A stretch of DNA of 64,000 nucleotides from Neoceratodus forsteri (GCA_016271365.2 JADMNL010000022.1:225160501-225224500); one strand, 5' to 3'; shown: positions 1 through 12,278, counted from the stretch's first letter. Translations and numbers: made by a program. The notes: generated by a model from the letters alone, not told the origin.

Positions 1-600
1 TGGAGTGGGAGTGGCATCGTTCTGCTAGCTGGAGGGCCATGCTACTTCCCTGCCCTTGAGAGACTGACAAGTTGTGTGCTGTGTGAATCATGCATGCATG
101 CACTGAAGTATGGTCATGCATCCAGCTCCGTCAGCATCCCCCTTTCTTAAATGGACCCCCTGCCTGGGCTACCACCTGTACACAACTAGGTGGTGGTCAT
201 GAGGTGGAAGTTTCGCCCCTAAGTTCTCTGGGATGCTAGATTCTCTTCTCCTTAGCTGGCCCCTGACAACTCCAGCTCTTTCCCAAACTCAGGTCACTAG
301 TGGTGTCACAAGCAGTAGCACTACCACTCTGTCTCTGCACCAACAGATCAACTCAGAATGAGCTGCTGACTAGTAGTGGGTGGAGTTTTACAATTCTGGC
401 AGAATAGAATTTCTGGGAATTTCATAAAATTCCACTGAAATACCACTGGATTTCTTTGGAAGCAGAACAACTGAATTCTACATTAAAATAATGCAGAAAT
501 CCATTTTCCATGAAATTACCACTACGCTACCACGGAATTACATTCCACAGATCTTGATATATTCTGCAGATTTGGTCATATAATGAGTTTTCTGAGGCAC
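1..600. other. Unassigned flank
   Basis: I recognise no gene or repeat family here. The stretch from about 370 is rich in gaattc/ttccat-like words, and similar wording resumes just after the L2 element at about 2750. This suggests that the L2 copy landed inside an older AT-rich repeat. No target duplication was identified. Confidence 0.4.
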
Positions 601-753
601 TATGTTGTTCCACACAACATTGCTCCAGTTTGTGTTCGCCCCCTCTCCCTTCGCCCCAAGTCCCCTTGGTTTGATGGGACATTGAGGGAGATGCGGAGAC
701 AGGGGCGAAGGTTAGAGCATTGCTGGTGAAAGTCCGCCCTTGATGCCGACCAC

Positions 754-1017
754 CTTAGATTGATGGATCATTATTTGGTCTATCAATCTGCAATCACCCG
801 TAAGAAGGCAGAGTTCCTGTCCAGGGAGATATCGGTTGCTCGGAATCAACCAGCTCAGCTGTTTCGAACGGTGGACAGACTGTGCAACCCAGCCTGTTTG
901 CAAGTTCGGAAAGTCTTTTCGCAGTTGGAGTGCGATGAGCTTGCTCGGTTCTTCGTAAATAAGCTGGCCAACATTAGAGCCGAGCTGCTGTCATCACGGT
1001 CTATGGGGGTGCCATGA
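754..1017 (+). pseudogene. L2-A EN-RT linker fragment
   Basis: The frame encodes the spacer between endonuclease and reverse transcriptase of an L2 LINE. YQSAITRKKAEFLSREI is followed by a NQPAQLFRTVDRL motif and an ELARFFVNKLANIR motif. These correspond to the family's usual A-K..FS..I, LF..V..L and FF..KI..IR blocks. It lacks an independent start and joins the upstream and downstream L2 pieces only by frameshift, so it is a fragment of one decayed polyprotein. Confidence 0.8.
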
Positions 1018-1446
1018 ACCGGTGTGAGATCATGGTGCCTCGATTTTCCTGGCGTTCCTTCGGTCAGCTGGAGTTCATTGATGTCATGAGGATCATCCAG
1101 CACATGCGCCCTACATGCTGTAGTTTGGACCCTGGACCAACCTCCCTAATTTTGGGTTGTATTGACATCATTGGTCCAGTCCTTATGCAGATAGTCAGGT
1201 GCCCCTTGGAATCTGGTGAGTTTCCAGCTCCCTGAAAGAGGCGGTGGTGGCACCCATCTTGAAGAAAGCTACTGCGGACCCTGACTGTCTTGAAGACTTG
1301 AAAACTACAGACCTATCTCTAACCTTCCCTTTGTTGGGAAAGTGATTGAGAAAGTAGTGGCTGCACAACTGGAAGAACATCTGAACATCCATGATGTCTA
1401 TGAACCCCTCTAGTCCGGTTTTCGTAAAAGACATAGTACTGGGACA

Positions 1447-1986
1447 GTGCTGGTTCGGGTGCTCAGTGATCTCTTGATGGCTAGAGATCAGAAGAGTCAT
1501 TCCATTTTGGTTCTCCTCAACCTTTCTTCAGCTTTTGACACCATAGATCACGTGGTGTTGATAGAACACCTGAGGCTGTTTTGTGGAATATCTGGATACG
1601 TCTTAAGATGGTTCACATCATTCCTCACTGGGAGTTCACAAAGAGTTGTGTCCAGGAATTTTTCCTCGGATTCAATGACTTTGTCATGGGGGGTGCCTCA
1701 GGGCTCAGTACTGTCACCCATGCTATTTACAGTGTATATGCTACCCATCAGAGACATTGAAAGGAGGTATGGGCTGAGGTTTCACTGTTATGCAGATGAT
1801 ACCCAGCTCTACCTTTCTTTTGCCCACGACCAGGAGGGAGCTCTCTCGGTCTTTAATAGCTGTCTAAAAGAAATCCAGAAGTGGATGAATCTGACAAGAC
1901 TGAGGTACTGGCTAGACCTGGGTCAGATTAAAGGTGCTGGTGCGCTCTTCCGGAAGTTTTCTGGAGGCATTTCTCCTGACTTCTGA
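1447..1986 (+). pseudogene. L2-A reverse transcriptase domain
   Basis: This 179-codon frame carries the central reverse transcriptase blocks of an L2 LINE: LLNLSSAFDTIDHVVL (block 3), GVPQGSVLSPMLFTVYM (block 4) and FHCYADDTQLY (catalytic YADD, intact). It would copy LINE RNA at a nicked target. Earlier RT blocks (about 1250-1440) are in another frame, and the frame runs into unrelated codons after the WMN motif near 1890. The element is therefore broken on both sides of a still-intact catalytic core. Confidence 0.9.
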
Positions 1987-2146
1987 ACGGTGCAGAACCT
2001 GGGGTAGTTCTTGATGGTGGGCTGACACTGCATTTGCAGGTGTTGGCAGTTGTCAAGACTTCCTTTTACCATCTTAGGAACATTGCCAGGATTCAGAATC
2101 TTTTTCCATCTGCCGACCTGCCAACGTTAGTCCATGCCTTCGTGCC

Positions 2147-2410
2147 TTGCGCTTGGATTATTGCAACTCCCTTTATCTAGGGATTTCTGGGGTTGAAATC
2201 TGTCACCTGCAGCTATTGCAGAACACTGCAGCCCAGCTTTTGACAGTTTCTAGTAGATCCTGTCACATTACTCCGGTGCTGTGGGAACTGCACTGGCTGC
2301 CAATTCAGTGGCGGATCACCTTTAAAGTCAGATTGCTGACTTTCAAAGCTCTATACAATCTGGACTCAATCTATCTGAAAGAACTTCTGCTACCTTATCG
2401 CCCTAATTGA
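2147..2410 (+). pseudogene. L2-A C-terminal domain
   Basis: The 87-codon frame matches the conserved C-terminal segment of L2 LINE polyproteins. It shows RLDYCNSLYLGI, LQLLQNTAAQLL, HITPVLWELHWLPIQWRITFKV and TFKALY. The upstream strand 'VKTSFYHLRNIARI'-like segment near 2050-2100 lies in a different frame. The stop at about 2408 comes before the family's usual 'R.LRSA' tail, which continues in another frame to about 2580. Confidence 0.85.
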
Positions 2411-2714
2411 TCACTCTGCTCGGCCGATGAGGGATTGCTAGAGGTTCCAAGGGTGAATTTGAAATCTTCGGGTGCTCGGTCTTTTGCGTATGTGGCCCCC
2501 ACCCTTTTGAACTCTACCCCGTCAGTTGCGGGAGTGTACTTCTGTGGAGGGCTTCAAGAGAGATTTGAAGACTTTTTTTGTGGGAAACTGCATTTTTAGA
2601 ATAGTGATTGAAATGACTGTTTTGATCCAGCTGTATTTTTTAAAGATTTTTATTTGTTTTAATCTGTTATTTATGTATGGTGTCTTGGCAATTGAAAGGT
2701 GCCTTATAAATAAA

Positions 2715-2715
<1 letters not shown>

Positions 2716-2747
<32 letters not shown>
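2716..2747 (+). repeat. (ATT)n microsatellite at L2 3' tail
   Basis: About ten ATT units follow directly after a cttataaataaag motif. This is the usual form of L2 tails in non-mammalian vertebrates and marks the 3' end of the element. Confidence 0.9.
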
Positions 2748-2759
2748 AATTCCATGGAT

Positions 2760-5570
2760 CACAGTAGGAAGAATTCTGCAGTATGACCAGTGAGATTTTG
2801 ATGAAACGTCCACCAGCAGAATGGTCATTCTGCATTACTTCCACCAGTGGAGTTCAACATTCTGCATAATACTACTGCTGACACCTCCAGAAACTTTTTG
2901 GAAATCATGGGGATACAACCTCAGACTGGCTGGGACCCATTAGCCAAAATATCAGGGCACAAGTCTGTGCCTTTAACTCTCCCAACAAATCTAACCACCC
3001 TAACTGCTGTAGGAAACATATCAGGGCTAAACCGCATGTCTTAAACCTTTCCTAACAAATCAGAGCCTGAACCTGCACGAATACCACTGCAAGTAAATAA
3101 AATGCTCCCTAATTGTCTGAGTTCCTTCTTTTCATCCATGTAAAATGGCCAGTGTTGATGTCCTGCTAGATTTATTCAGTGAGCAGCAAATGGTACATAC
3201 AATACTAGTTAAGTCATCACGCTAATACCAATCCCTAAATTCCTTGAATCCCAATCTCTCAGACACTTAGATGTTGCCAACTTTGTAACTGATACATGCT
3301 ATGTAAACTGGTACTCTCTTCCATCAGACCCCAATGTAAATATATCCCTGCCTTATATGCCAACTCCCAATATGTTTGTCAGTGGCAGGCATGTCCATCC
3401 TTGAATTTCAGGGCCCATGGCACCATCTTCAATGGATTAGCCTGGACTTAGATCTCTCATGAAACAAAAAGACAATTTTCAGGAAAATACAGAAGTTCTC
3501 TCTCAACTCAATTTCTCCCCATAAGCAGTTGTGAAATAAGTGCATTAAGTTGATAAAATGTACTAGTGAAACCTACTTCAAACAAAACCTATATGACAAC
3601 ACAGATAACCCTGTGAGGTTCTCTAATGTAATGATCTACATAACCTGTTCAGTCCCCCTGCTACACTGCTTTCCTCCTCACACAGAGAAACCTCCACCTT
3701 TATATATGAACCCAGTGAGGTAGCATTCCATTTGAACTTCTGCTTGCCACTTGCAAATGACTTGGAGGCCGAATTCCACCCATATTGGGTACACACTATA
3801 CAATCAAATAATGCCTCCCACAATTTACGAGGAGTAAATTATCTCCAGAATTGATTATACTTTCTGCCAGCTAGGGGGAAACTGTATACAGTGTAGGACA
3901 GCATCCTCCTTCCAACTGCTTATGTTTGACCTCATGTATATGCCTTCTGCAAGTTTGCCTTAAGATGCCACAAAAAATTCATCACCGTGACCTGTTAAGC
4001 AGATTAGGTTGATCTTCTTGAAATGCACAATTACTACTATTTCACGGTGTATCCTTCCTGTCCAAAAACTAGAAGGATAATCTCATGGGTTATCTGACTA
4101 CCATAACCCTTTCTCTGACAAGGAGATCATGCTAGAAATATTTATTTAATTACAGGTAATGAAGTTTCAACAGTTTTTGATTTTAAATGTAGGTAATAAA
4201 GTTTCAGCAATTCTCAGGTTCTTCCTATACTGTGTATTAGGGACTTGTTTCATTCATTATCATGCAGTGCTGTGCTAGGATGTGAATAAACAAACATCAG
4301 GCATAGCTTACAATTTTAACTTCCTTTTCACTCTGTCCTATCTTCTTTCCTTTTTCTGACTATCCTTTTATTCATATCAGGATGGCCAACCTGATACTCT
4401 GCATTCTTATCTATTCCTTGTCTGAAATGCAGCCTGAACCCCCGTTTTGTCTTAAAGACATCCTTAAAACATGTTTCCCATTACACAAGTTCCTTAGTCG
4501 TAATTAAGAAAACAAAGGTATCTGTGTACTGAGAGTCCAAGGCTGCTGTTCAAAAGTTATCATTAGGTTTCTGTTTCAAATGAAGAAAGGAGACATGGTT
4601 TTGTTTAGTTAAGCTGCCATGTGCATCCTAAGTCCTTTGCAAATGAAAATGTTGATTCTGCCTTCTTAATGGTTCTGAATAGAAAGTCATACTCTTGCAA
4701 AAACAAACAGATAAAGGAGCGCACCCTTGTCTGTTTGGGTTTCCAAGATAAATGCCTTTTTCTTCTTCTAGTAAAAAGAAAAAAGGTATAAAAGGTAACA
4801 TGATTCAATAGAAATATCAAGTATAGTTACCCTGTTTACTGAGATAGGTCCTCAGTAACTGAGATAGGTCCTGCTACAGGGCTGGCTGCCCACAGATTGA
4901 CAGGTTTTATAGACCCATGAGAGAGTGATGTCATGAGGGGAGGAGCTAAGCTAATGCTCTGACATCATTAGCCCTATAACTAAGCATTTAGCTCCCTTCT
5001 GTCTTAGTGTGCTGCATTAAATGAACATCTGTTTAAATGATAAGGACTTGAACACATTATTTGATGATGTAAAATGTATGTATGGTGTATCCAAAGGTTC
5101 CAGTAGATCTTTTTGTCTTAATAAGGGTGTCACATGACTTATGAGGTCACCCCTGATTGACTTAAAAAGTGCTCATCTAGGGGGCTCAGACAGGTGTGGT
5201 GATCAGTAGCTTTCTGACCACAGTGAGAGAAGGTTCTAGTGAGAGTGTGCCAGTTTTCACATTGTTCCATGGAAAGGAGAGACTGCAGGAATTCTTTTAT
5301 GTTGTCTGAAGGAAGAAGAATAATATCCTGTGTTCTGAAGGTGTGAAGGACTAACACCATTTATTTGCCTTTCTGTATACAAGTATTTTTTTTTGTTTTT
5401 GTTGGATTTATTGAGACAATAAAATGATAAACGCAGAAGTATGCGTTTTTGATGCATCTTAAACTGGTTGTAAGATCTGTTATTGGAACCCACACTACCA
5501 CAAGTGCCATCATGTGGTCATAGTTTTTCTCCTGTTTAAAAGAAATGCATATTGAATATAATCATGTGAT
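2760..5570. other. Unassigned 2.8-kb spacer
   Basis: No coding segment or repeat family is recognised. A 15-bp direct repeat (actgagataggtcct at 4838-4852 and 4858-4872) is visible. The stretch from about 4880 to 5500 has an LTR-like flavour: a CRE-like tgatgtca, then aataaaatg near 5418. I could not fix TG/CA ends or a duplication, so it is not called an LTR. Confidence 0.4.
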
Positions 5571-5713
5571 GCCCTTGGTGGAGTGGGTAGCGCATTGGTG
5601 CAGCTCTGTTAATTTACGAGTGAACTAATTTTTCTACCTGCTACATTTAAAAAAAGAACCCTACCTGTCCATCCCGAAATATGGAGCATCCTGATAATGT
5701 CCCTCAGTGAGAG

Positions 5714-6650
5714 ATGAGTAGCAATGCTGAAGAGGAGGAAGAGCAAGATGTTGTGGTGGGGCTGGAAGTCAAAAGGCCTCTCAGAAGCACATCACCGGAG
5801 CCAAATTTGATGAAGCACCCTTTAGGCTCCTCGCATGATCAGCTTTCTGAGGATATCCACATGATCAAAACTGCTCTATTTTCACTAATTTCAGAGTTTA
5901 GGGAGTGGAAGATGACTCTGTTTTGGATTGGTCATGCGTGTTTTGGATTCAGAGGCATGGATTTCATCTACCGAGGACAGACTTGCAAAGCTGGAAAAAG
6001 ATAATATAGCTCTCAAGTGAGTAGTCAAGAGGCTTGATGACAAAGTTGATGATTAAGAAGGCAGATCTTGTCGGAACAACCTGGTGTTGTTGGGGCTGCC
6101 AGAAGGTGATGAGGGAAGCAATACTATCATATTTATCCAGAAGCTATGTGTGCGCATAGCAGGCCCCTCATCCAATGAGCCTACATATGTAATCGAACGT
6201 GAGCATAGATCTATCAAGCCTGAGCCCTCATCAGATCAACCACCCCATCCTATTATTTTCAAAGTTCTGAACAACCTGGACAGGGACCATATCCTGAAAG
6301 TGGCTAGAAATGCTGAAAAAATTGAGTGGAAGGAAACATCTGAGATTAGTCCCAGATTTGACCTTTAAAGTCAGGCAAGAAAGGGCCACCTACTGTCCTT
6401 TGCAAACCAACCTATGGGCTGATAAATCAGGGACAGGATGCTGTATCCCTCCCGTTTAGAGGTTTCTTTGTCATCAGGCATCCAGCGCCATGAAACAGCA
6501 GAACAAGCAGCTAATGACTTAGCAGTTCGGCTCTCTAATCTATTCGGGAAAGGGGGATTATTCTTATCTGGACACCCGACTCAGCTAACCAGGAAATTAT
6601 TTCTACAGCACTGGGGGACTCACCCAAGATGTTCCTTAAGTGACGCTTAG
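5714..6650 (+). pseudogene. L1-A ORF1 (RNA-binding protein)
   Basis: L1 ORF1p coats LINE RNA as a trimer with coiled coil, RRM and C-terminal domains. An acidic, serine-rich N-terminus starts at ATG 5714. The RRM/transposase-22 region is seen at about 6084-6368 as LLGLPEGDEG, IEREHRSIKPEPSSDQ and PIIFKVLNNLDRDHIL. A C-terminal-domain relic (RQERATYCPLQ, then a YPSRL-like motif) continues to about 6650 in other frames. A frameshift near 6004-6070 and more near 6368 make it inactive. It lies about 1 kb upstream of ORF2, as expected for L1. Confidence 0.8.
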
Positions 6651-7633
6651 GAAAAATTTTTCCGTCAGAGCTGGTTTGCCCTTTACTGTGCATAAGAGGG
6701 GTTATTATTAAACCATATGGGTTTTTTTTCATTTTTTTTTGTCTGTTTGCTTTGTATTGAGTACTCAATTTACTTTGCTGCTGGTAGCTCAGTGCACCCC
6801 TTTTCATTGTAAACATCTGGATGTAACAAGGCATAATATAACTGTATGAGAGATAGCTTTTCTGGAGCCGCCCTCTACTGGTCGCTGTGTGAATATCAGT
6901 GACACTTCAAGACTACCCCGCGAGGAAAATGCATAGCTGTTGTCTTCTTTTCATACAGGTATGGTTAATTTTAACAATTTGAGGGCATTGGCTCAGTGTT
7001 TGGACCTTGAAATTAACTTCCTTGCTCATTCTTTAAAGTTTAAAGTCTAGTTCTTTTATAAGCTAGACTGGTGAAAATATGTTTTGTGTGTTTAAAGTTG
7101 GAAAAAACACTTTAGACTCAGTGAGGGGGGCAGGTTGTGGATGGTCAAGAACTTTACTCTTTTAGCCTTGGAAATGGTGTTATGGGTATGTTGCCTATAG
7201 GAGGGTAGATGCTTTACCACTCTACAGTTAATTTAATTGGATCCTCCATAACTATTTACTGCAGTACTAGGCTTATCCCACCCCCAGTAAATGTTGCACA
7301 ATGGTGTTAAGCTGGGCATTCAGAAATACAATTGGTATTGTGGGTAGATTGTACCGGGTGCCCAATCAGGATGCCATTAAATTTAATGGGGGCTGCCCCT
7401 CTTAGGGCATGGTGGCTAGTGCATTTAGGAGGGGGCAATCAGCCCAAGTTGTAGATAAGGTGGGGGATTATAGGAGGTGGGGTGTTAGGGATTTAGCTAT
7501 AGGAAGGCTCGGGCAACAGGGGGATACCTTCGGGGGGGTCAGGGGGAGGGAATATTTGTTAAGAAATTCTTTGCTTTTTTGGGGTGCTTAGGTGGAACAT
7601 TCCATTTAGGGCAGTTGCAAATATCTTAGAGAT

Positions 7634-8955
7634 ATGGGGAGTTGGAATATTATTTCATGGAATATCAAAGGTGGGAAAGATAATTCTAAAAAGTACACTA
7701 TTCTTCGGCATCTTAATAGATACCACCCACATATTGCTATGCTTCAGGAGACTCATATTAATAAGGACCACTTGGTCAGAATTCACAAGCTCTGGGTAGG
7801 TCAGGTATATGGGGTGGGTACCAGTACTAGACAGGAAGGGGTGGCAATACTTATCCCAAAAAATGTCCCCTTCAAAGAAATTTAATCCTGGTGTGACCCG
7901 GATGGACAATATGTGTTGGTGCCTGGGAATTTAGCTGGGGTGGAGGTTCTCTTAGGCTCAGTATATGGCCCCAATATAGATACCCCTACTTTTTCCTGCC
8001 ATCTTTCCACTATAATAGCTTTGATTCCTACTGCCCTGTGTCTGTTAGGAGGGGACTGGAACCTAGTCTATGCGAATGACTTAGATTGATCATATCACAG
8101 ATGGGCAGGTCTCTCCTTGGCCCAACGTGCCCTCAGGGAATTTATGAAGGATTCCGGTCTCTCAGATCTGTGGAGAACTTGTTTCCCATTGGAGAAGGAT
8201 TTTACATTTTTTTCTTCTCCCCACAGGGTGTATTCATGGATTGACTATTTTCTCCTCAGTTCATCATCATTAAAAGGAGTCGAAGAAGTGGGTATACATC
8301 CTAGGGTGCGTTCAAACCATTCACCCATCTGTCTTTGGCTGGGATTATCATCCTACCAGCATCTCTCTAGTTCATGGTCCCTTAACACCCAATTGCTGTC
8401 TGAGGCAAGAACAGTGGAGCACATGAAGAAGTTTATTAGAACCTCATGGGACAACAATTATCTCTCTATTCAGGCTATAGATGTGCTTTGGGGCTCTCTT
8501 AAGGCAATATGGAGGGGTGAATTTATATGACTTGCCACTATCAGGAGGCATAAACAGTCCCAGGAGGTAGAAGATTGGCTAGTACATATTAGAGTTTTAG
8601 AGACCCATTTGAACAACTCTTCAGATGACACGGCATGGGCAGAACTGCAGTCTTTGAGGGCCAAATACGCAGCTTATACTCTAGTCTTAACAACTCGGGT
8701 GGCCTCAAAATGGAAGGCAACGTACATTGGACAGGGAGAAAAAGTGGGAAAGCTGCTAGCCAACAGGCTCAAACAGCTAAGGGAGAATAGATGGGTCTTC
8801 GTGTTAAATGATAAGGCAACTGGGAGGTTGACCTCTGATCCAGTGGTTATAGTTAAGGTCTTTAGTGAATATTGTATCAGAATTTATATATGGCACCTCC
8901 ACTAATTCAAGATTACAATAAAACTCTTGGGAAATTCCTACAGGACATAGATTAA
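7634..8955 (+). pseudogene. L1-A ORF2, endonuclease and linker
   Basis: This is the APE-type endonuclease of an L1. NIISWNIKGG at the start carries the catalytic Asn block. IAMLQETHI carries the catalytic Glu, followed by VAILIPK. A GGDWNLV (GDFN equivalent) is near 8055. TFFSSPHRVYSWIDYFL is near 8200, and RVRSNHSPI near 8310 is the terminal SDH block with Asp changed to Asn. The linker follows (GSLKAIWRGEF, then GEKVGKLLANRLKQLRENR). Stops occur at about 7884, 8087 and 8528. The frame is lost just after a PPLIQDYNKTL-like motif, where Penelope-like sequence begins. Confidence 0.88.
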
Positions 8956-9120
8956 ATCTAGATTTAGTATTTGCCGTATTGGTCCTTGCAAGAACAGATC
9001 CAGAAGCAAATGATTTGATACCTTTTAATGGACCAACAAAGATGTAACAAAAAGAACAAAGTGCTCTAGCTTTTGGACCAACCGTCCTTCTTCAGAAGCC
9101 TAATGGCCATTGTTTAGAAA
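8956..9120 (-). mobile_element. Penelope-like element terminal fragment
   Basis: Read on the minus strand, this holds the stereotyped terminal sequence of vertebrate Penelope-like elements: a CTGAAGAAGGAC...GTCC hairpin, a tggtccattaaaaggtatca block, and a ggaccaatacggc end. These elements encode a GIY-YIG endonuclease and RT and carry hammerhead-type motifs in their terminal repeats. No coding part is visible. The right limit is uncertain; flanking sequence to about 9400 may belong to it. Confidence 0.6.
9061..9095 (-). ncRNA. Degenerate hammerhead-ribozyme-like core
   Basis: On the minus strand, CTGAAGA (fits CUGANGA) is followed by a GGAC/GTCC stem II with a five-base loop. Then come AAAA where GAAA is expected, a minimal GC/GC stem III with loop TAGA, and AC where UH is expected. 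The very short stem III is typical of Penelope-like-element hammerheads. Loss of the conserved G and of U16.1 predicts no self-cleavage, and I found no stem I. Confidence 0.45.
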
Positions 9121-9908
9121 AAAACAATACTTTTAACAGCTAGATCATGCAGAAAAAACAGAAAAATCCCCATTGGTTTAAAATACTCATTTAAAAAATA
9201 CAGATGATGATATCAGAGAAGTTTAACAGTGCCATATTACCTTCCACCAGGAGGGTCCAAGGGTCAAATGTGCTTGGTGTAAAACACATACAAAGAATCC
9301 TACTGTATATAAATTTAATTGACATAAGATAACACTGCTGGAGCAGATGACTCTTAAATCAAGCTATGAGTGTCACAGTGTGTATAAGGATGTGACTACT
9401 GAAAAGCAACCCCCACCCAGATTAAAGACATACTAAGATTGTCTTAGGACTCCAAGAAGTTTCAATGCATGCATTATTGACAAGAAATTGCCAGTAAAGT
9501 TGTCTTAAAAACATCAGTGCACATTGTATGATGTGTAAAACGTAGCTGGACCTATCACCCAGCTTACTCTCCAGCTAGATATCATGCCCCGTAACTTCAA
9601 AAACCTCTAGTATAGTGACAGGACTTTATAAATGATAATTTAAACATAAATTGACAGTATTAGTGGCAAACAAAAAACTCTAGTCAAGGACTACCAAGGA
9701 ATTAAGACCATGTAGCCTGATATGTACTGATGTCAATATACACTGAGAATTTAACAACTTGATGTACCAGAAGTGTCTAAGGAATCTGAAAAAGTGATAC
9801 AAATTAAATTTTTCTCCTCCTCTTCACACAAACAATACACCCTACCCCACCCCACATCCCCATAATGCGGGGTGGGGGGATAACTAGCTTTAAGGAGATA
9901 CTCTCTCT

Positions 9909-9958
<50 letters not shown>

Positions 9959-10437
9959 CCTAATGAACCTTTATTCACATCAGTCACTGCAATTGTTCCC
10001 CAAAGGAATTCAACTTGTCATGAAATCCTAAGTAAAAGGGCTCATGTACCTACAGAACAAAAATGTGACACTATTTAACTGTTCTCCTATCTGTGTAGTA
10101 ATATTTCCAAGAATTCTGGAAAGAACTACAATGAAATAAAACTGCCACCCTCCCCAAGATAAGGTAACTAGAAGTAAATAGAAAGTATGTGTGTAAGACC
10201 AGAGGTCTAACATACCTACATTTCCACAAATCACTACAATATTACCCTAATGTAAAAATATCTGTCCAGGACCCCCATGCAAATGAGATCTCGCAACCCA
10301 ATATGTACAGAGTTAAAAAAATATGTGACAGTCTATGATAACACTCCTGTATGTACAGTAACAGGATAGGTAATCTGAATACGGTGCAACAGAATCAACC
10401 CCACTCCCAGGCAAAGATAAAAAGTAAGAAGGAATTA
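9121..10437. other. Insert of unknown origin inside L1-A
   Basis: This 1.3-kb stretch between the Penelope-like fragment and the AT-rich repeat has no recognisable coding similarity. It contains a CA microsatellite. Because L1-A RT blocks 0-2 are missing across this interval, it is either a larger insertion or filler at a deletion junction. Confidence 0.4.
9911..9956 (+). repeat. (CA)n microsatellite
   Basis: About 22 uninterrupted CA units are flanked by ctctctct and ctctcc. Confidence 0.97.
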
Positions 10438-10515
10438 ATATATATATTGAATATATAATGAATATATAATTGAATATATATGAATATATAATAATTGAAT
10501 ATATAATATATAATG
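10438..10515 (+). repeat. AT-rich gaatatata repeat
   Basis: An irregular tandem of gaatatata-type words sits just before L1-A coding sequence resumes. It marks the right edge of the interruption. Confidence 0.8.
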
Positions 10516-12278
10516 ACTATTATATTTCTATTTGACCTCTTACCCAGATATGGACTGCCAGCAGAATTCATACGGTGCACTGCAATTCTATATACAACTC
10601 CATCTGCCAGAGTACTGTGTAATGGGGCTATTTCTAGTAATTTTGCCTTAACTAGAGGTACGCATCAGGGCTGCCCCTTATCCCCCATGTTATTTAATTT
10701 ATATATTGAACCCTTGGCTAGAAAAAACAATGCTGTGAGTGACATAAGAGGGATAGAGCTGGGTTCAGTTAATCACACACTCTCTATGTTTGCAGATGAC
10801 ATTCTTCTACACCTTCCTCCCAGTGTCACTCCCTGCAGGTAGTTTTGAGGATAATTGAGGAATTCAGCCAGTTGTCTGGCTATAAACTAAATCAGCACAA
10901 AACACCCATCCTTTCTCTGACCCCTACTTGCACAAAGACAGAGACTGAGGAATTAGGCCTATGAAGGGCCCCTGGCTTAATCACTTTTTTGGGAATCGAA
11001 CTCATGCAGGATATTGGCAAATCAAAAGCCCTTAATTTAGACCTAGTGGTATCTCATATACAACAGGATTTGATAAGATGGTGATGCCTGCAATTATCTT
11101 TGTGGGGGAGGGTTAATATTTTAAAGATGGTCATTTTCCCAAGGCTAATGTACCCACGTTCCATGTTGAATATGGCCCTCCCTCTGGCATGGTTTAACAA
11201 GATCAACACTATCTGGTTGTCATTTTTATTGCTGAATAAAAGACCCAGGAGGCTATAATTAAGCTGACGAGACAAAGGGAGAAGGGGAGGCCTTAATATC
11301 CCCCATCTTTTTCTGTATTATTTAGCCTTTCATGGGTGTAAATATCTGCGGTGGTTAGACCCCCCCCAGAAAATGACTCTCCAGACCTTGCTTGGCTCAG
11401 GATAGAAAGATGGATAGCCCATTCACACAATATATCCTTACCCTCACTACTCTACACTCCCTGTAGTAAAGTACCCCAGAACTGGAAACACACACCTCTA
11501 GCTTGGGCAATTAATGCGCACACTCAGTTATGTCATTATTTTAATTTGGACACTAAGCATGATTCAGGTCAGCCACTTTTTAATAACCAGAATTTATTGA
11601 TAGGAAAAAAGGTTATTACTCTGTCTTTTTGGAAGGACTTAGGCGTAGCCACCCTATCTGACTTAATCAAAGAAAAGAAATGTATTACTACAAAATATCT
11701 CCGGCATCGCTTTCACCTCACAGAGTTTTCAATTTTTAAATATTTGCAGATTAATCAATGTGTGTGCACTGCCCTTGGAGAGCTCCCTGGTCTTCACAGG
11801 CATCTCTTTTATTCTCAGACTTACTAAAGTCTGCTACTTCTCCAAACCAATCTCACAGTTATACCATCATTTAGTCATCAAGTTTGGGTCAGGCTACCCA
11901 CTGACTGCCTATTACTGGCAACAGGCTGCAGACCTCTCATATGACCTTTCAACATGGGACTCTATTGTCTATAGATTTATTAAACAAGACAGGTTGTGCC
12001 TGATCCGGTTTAATGTTCTTAATAATTTTTATGATACCCCACTTAAACTACATTACATAGGCAAGTCTCAGAGTCCGATTTGTCAGAGGTGTTGTCAGGA
12101 AATAGGCTCCCTTAGACATATGATTTGGACCTGCCCAAGCATCCAGAGTTTTTGGCAACAAATTAAGAATTTTTCTGGACCCACTTTTCAGAGGGATTAA
12201 CTATTTTACTTTAAAAATATGTGTACTCAGTAACCTCTCAGTGGTTGCTTCACAAACACATAAATATTATGTGGCCAT
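10516..12278 (+). pseudogene. L1-A ORF2, reverse transcriptase and C-terminal part
   Basis: L1 reverse transcriptase resumes at block 3/4: PRYGLPAEFIRC, LYTTPSARV, TRGTHQGCPLSPMLF and LSMFADDILL (catalytic FADD intact). Downstream the thumb region and a GRVNILKM-like motif (near 11110) appear in shifted frames. At 11351-12200 the C-terminal region ends with a MIWTCPSIQSFW motif, the HxxxxCP-type segment of vertebrate L1 ORF2. Multiple frameshifts are present. The sequence continues to gccat at 12274-12278, where the Gmr1 element begins. Confidence 0.87.
12274..12278 (+). repeat. Target-site duplication, left copy (gccat)
   Basis: These are the five bases before the TG of the 5' LTR. They are identical to 21466-21470 after the CA of the 3' LTR. 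Five base pairs is the usual duplication for Ty3/gypsy integrases. Confidence 0.93.

Larger units (their letters stand above)
601..2747 (+). mobile_element. L2-type LINE (L2-A), 5'-truncated
   Basis: The element reads from the C-terminal part of the endonuclease region (about 620-740, with a WFDGTLREMRRQGRR-like stretch typical of the EN-RT linker in L2/CR1 LINEs). It continues through linker, reverse transcriptase and the conserved C-terminal region to a 3' end with cttataaataaag followed by an ATT-repeat tail. The reading frame changes several times, so it is inactive. An exact 5' junction is not visible; about 600 is where recognisable coding similarity begins. Confidence 0.85.

Noticed and set aside
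4880..5500. Possible solo LTR (tgatgtca, aataaaatg, aacgcagaagtatgcgtt)
   Set aside because: TG/CA ends and a flanking duplication could not be fixed, and no second copy is in the window.
5576..5640. tRNA-SINE-like A box (tggtggagtggg)
   Set aside because: The A box fits well but no B box follows at the right distance.
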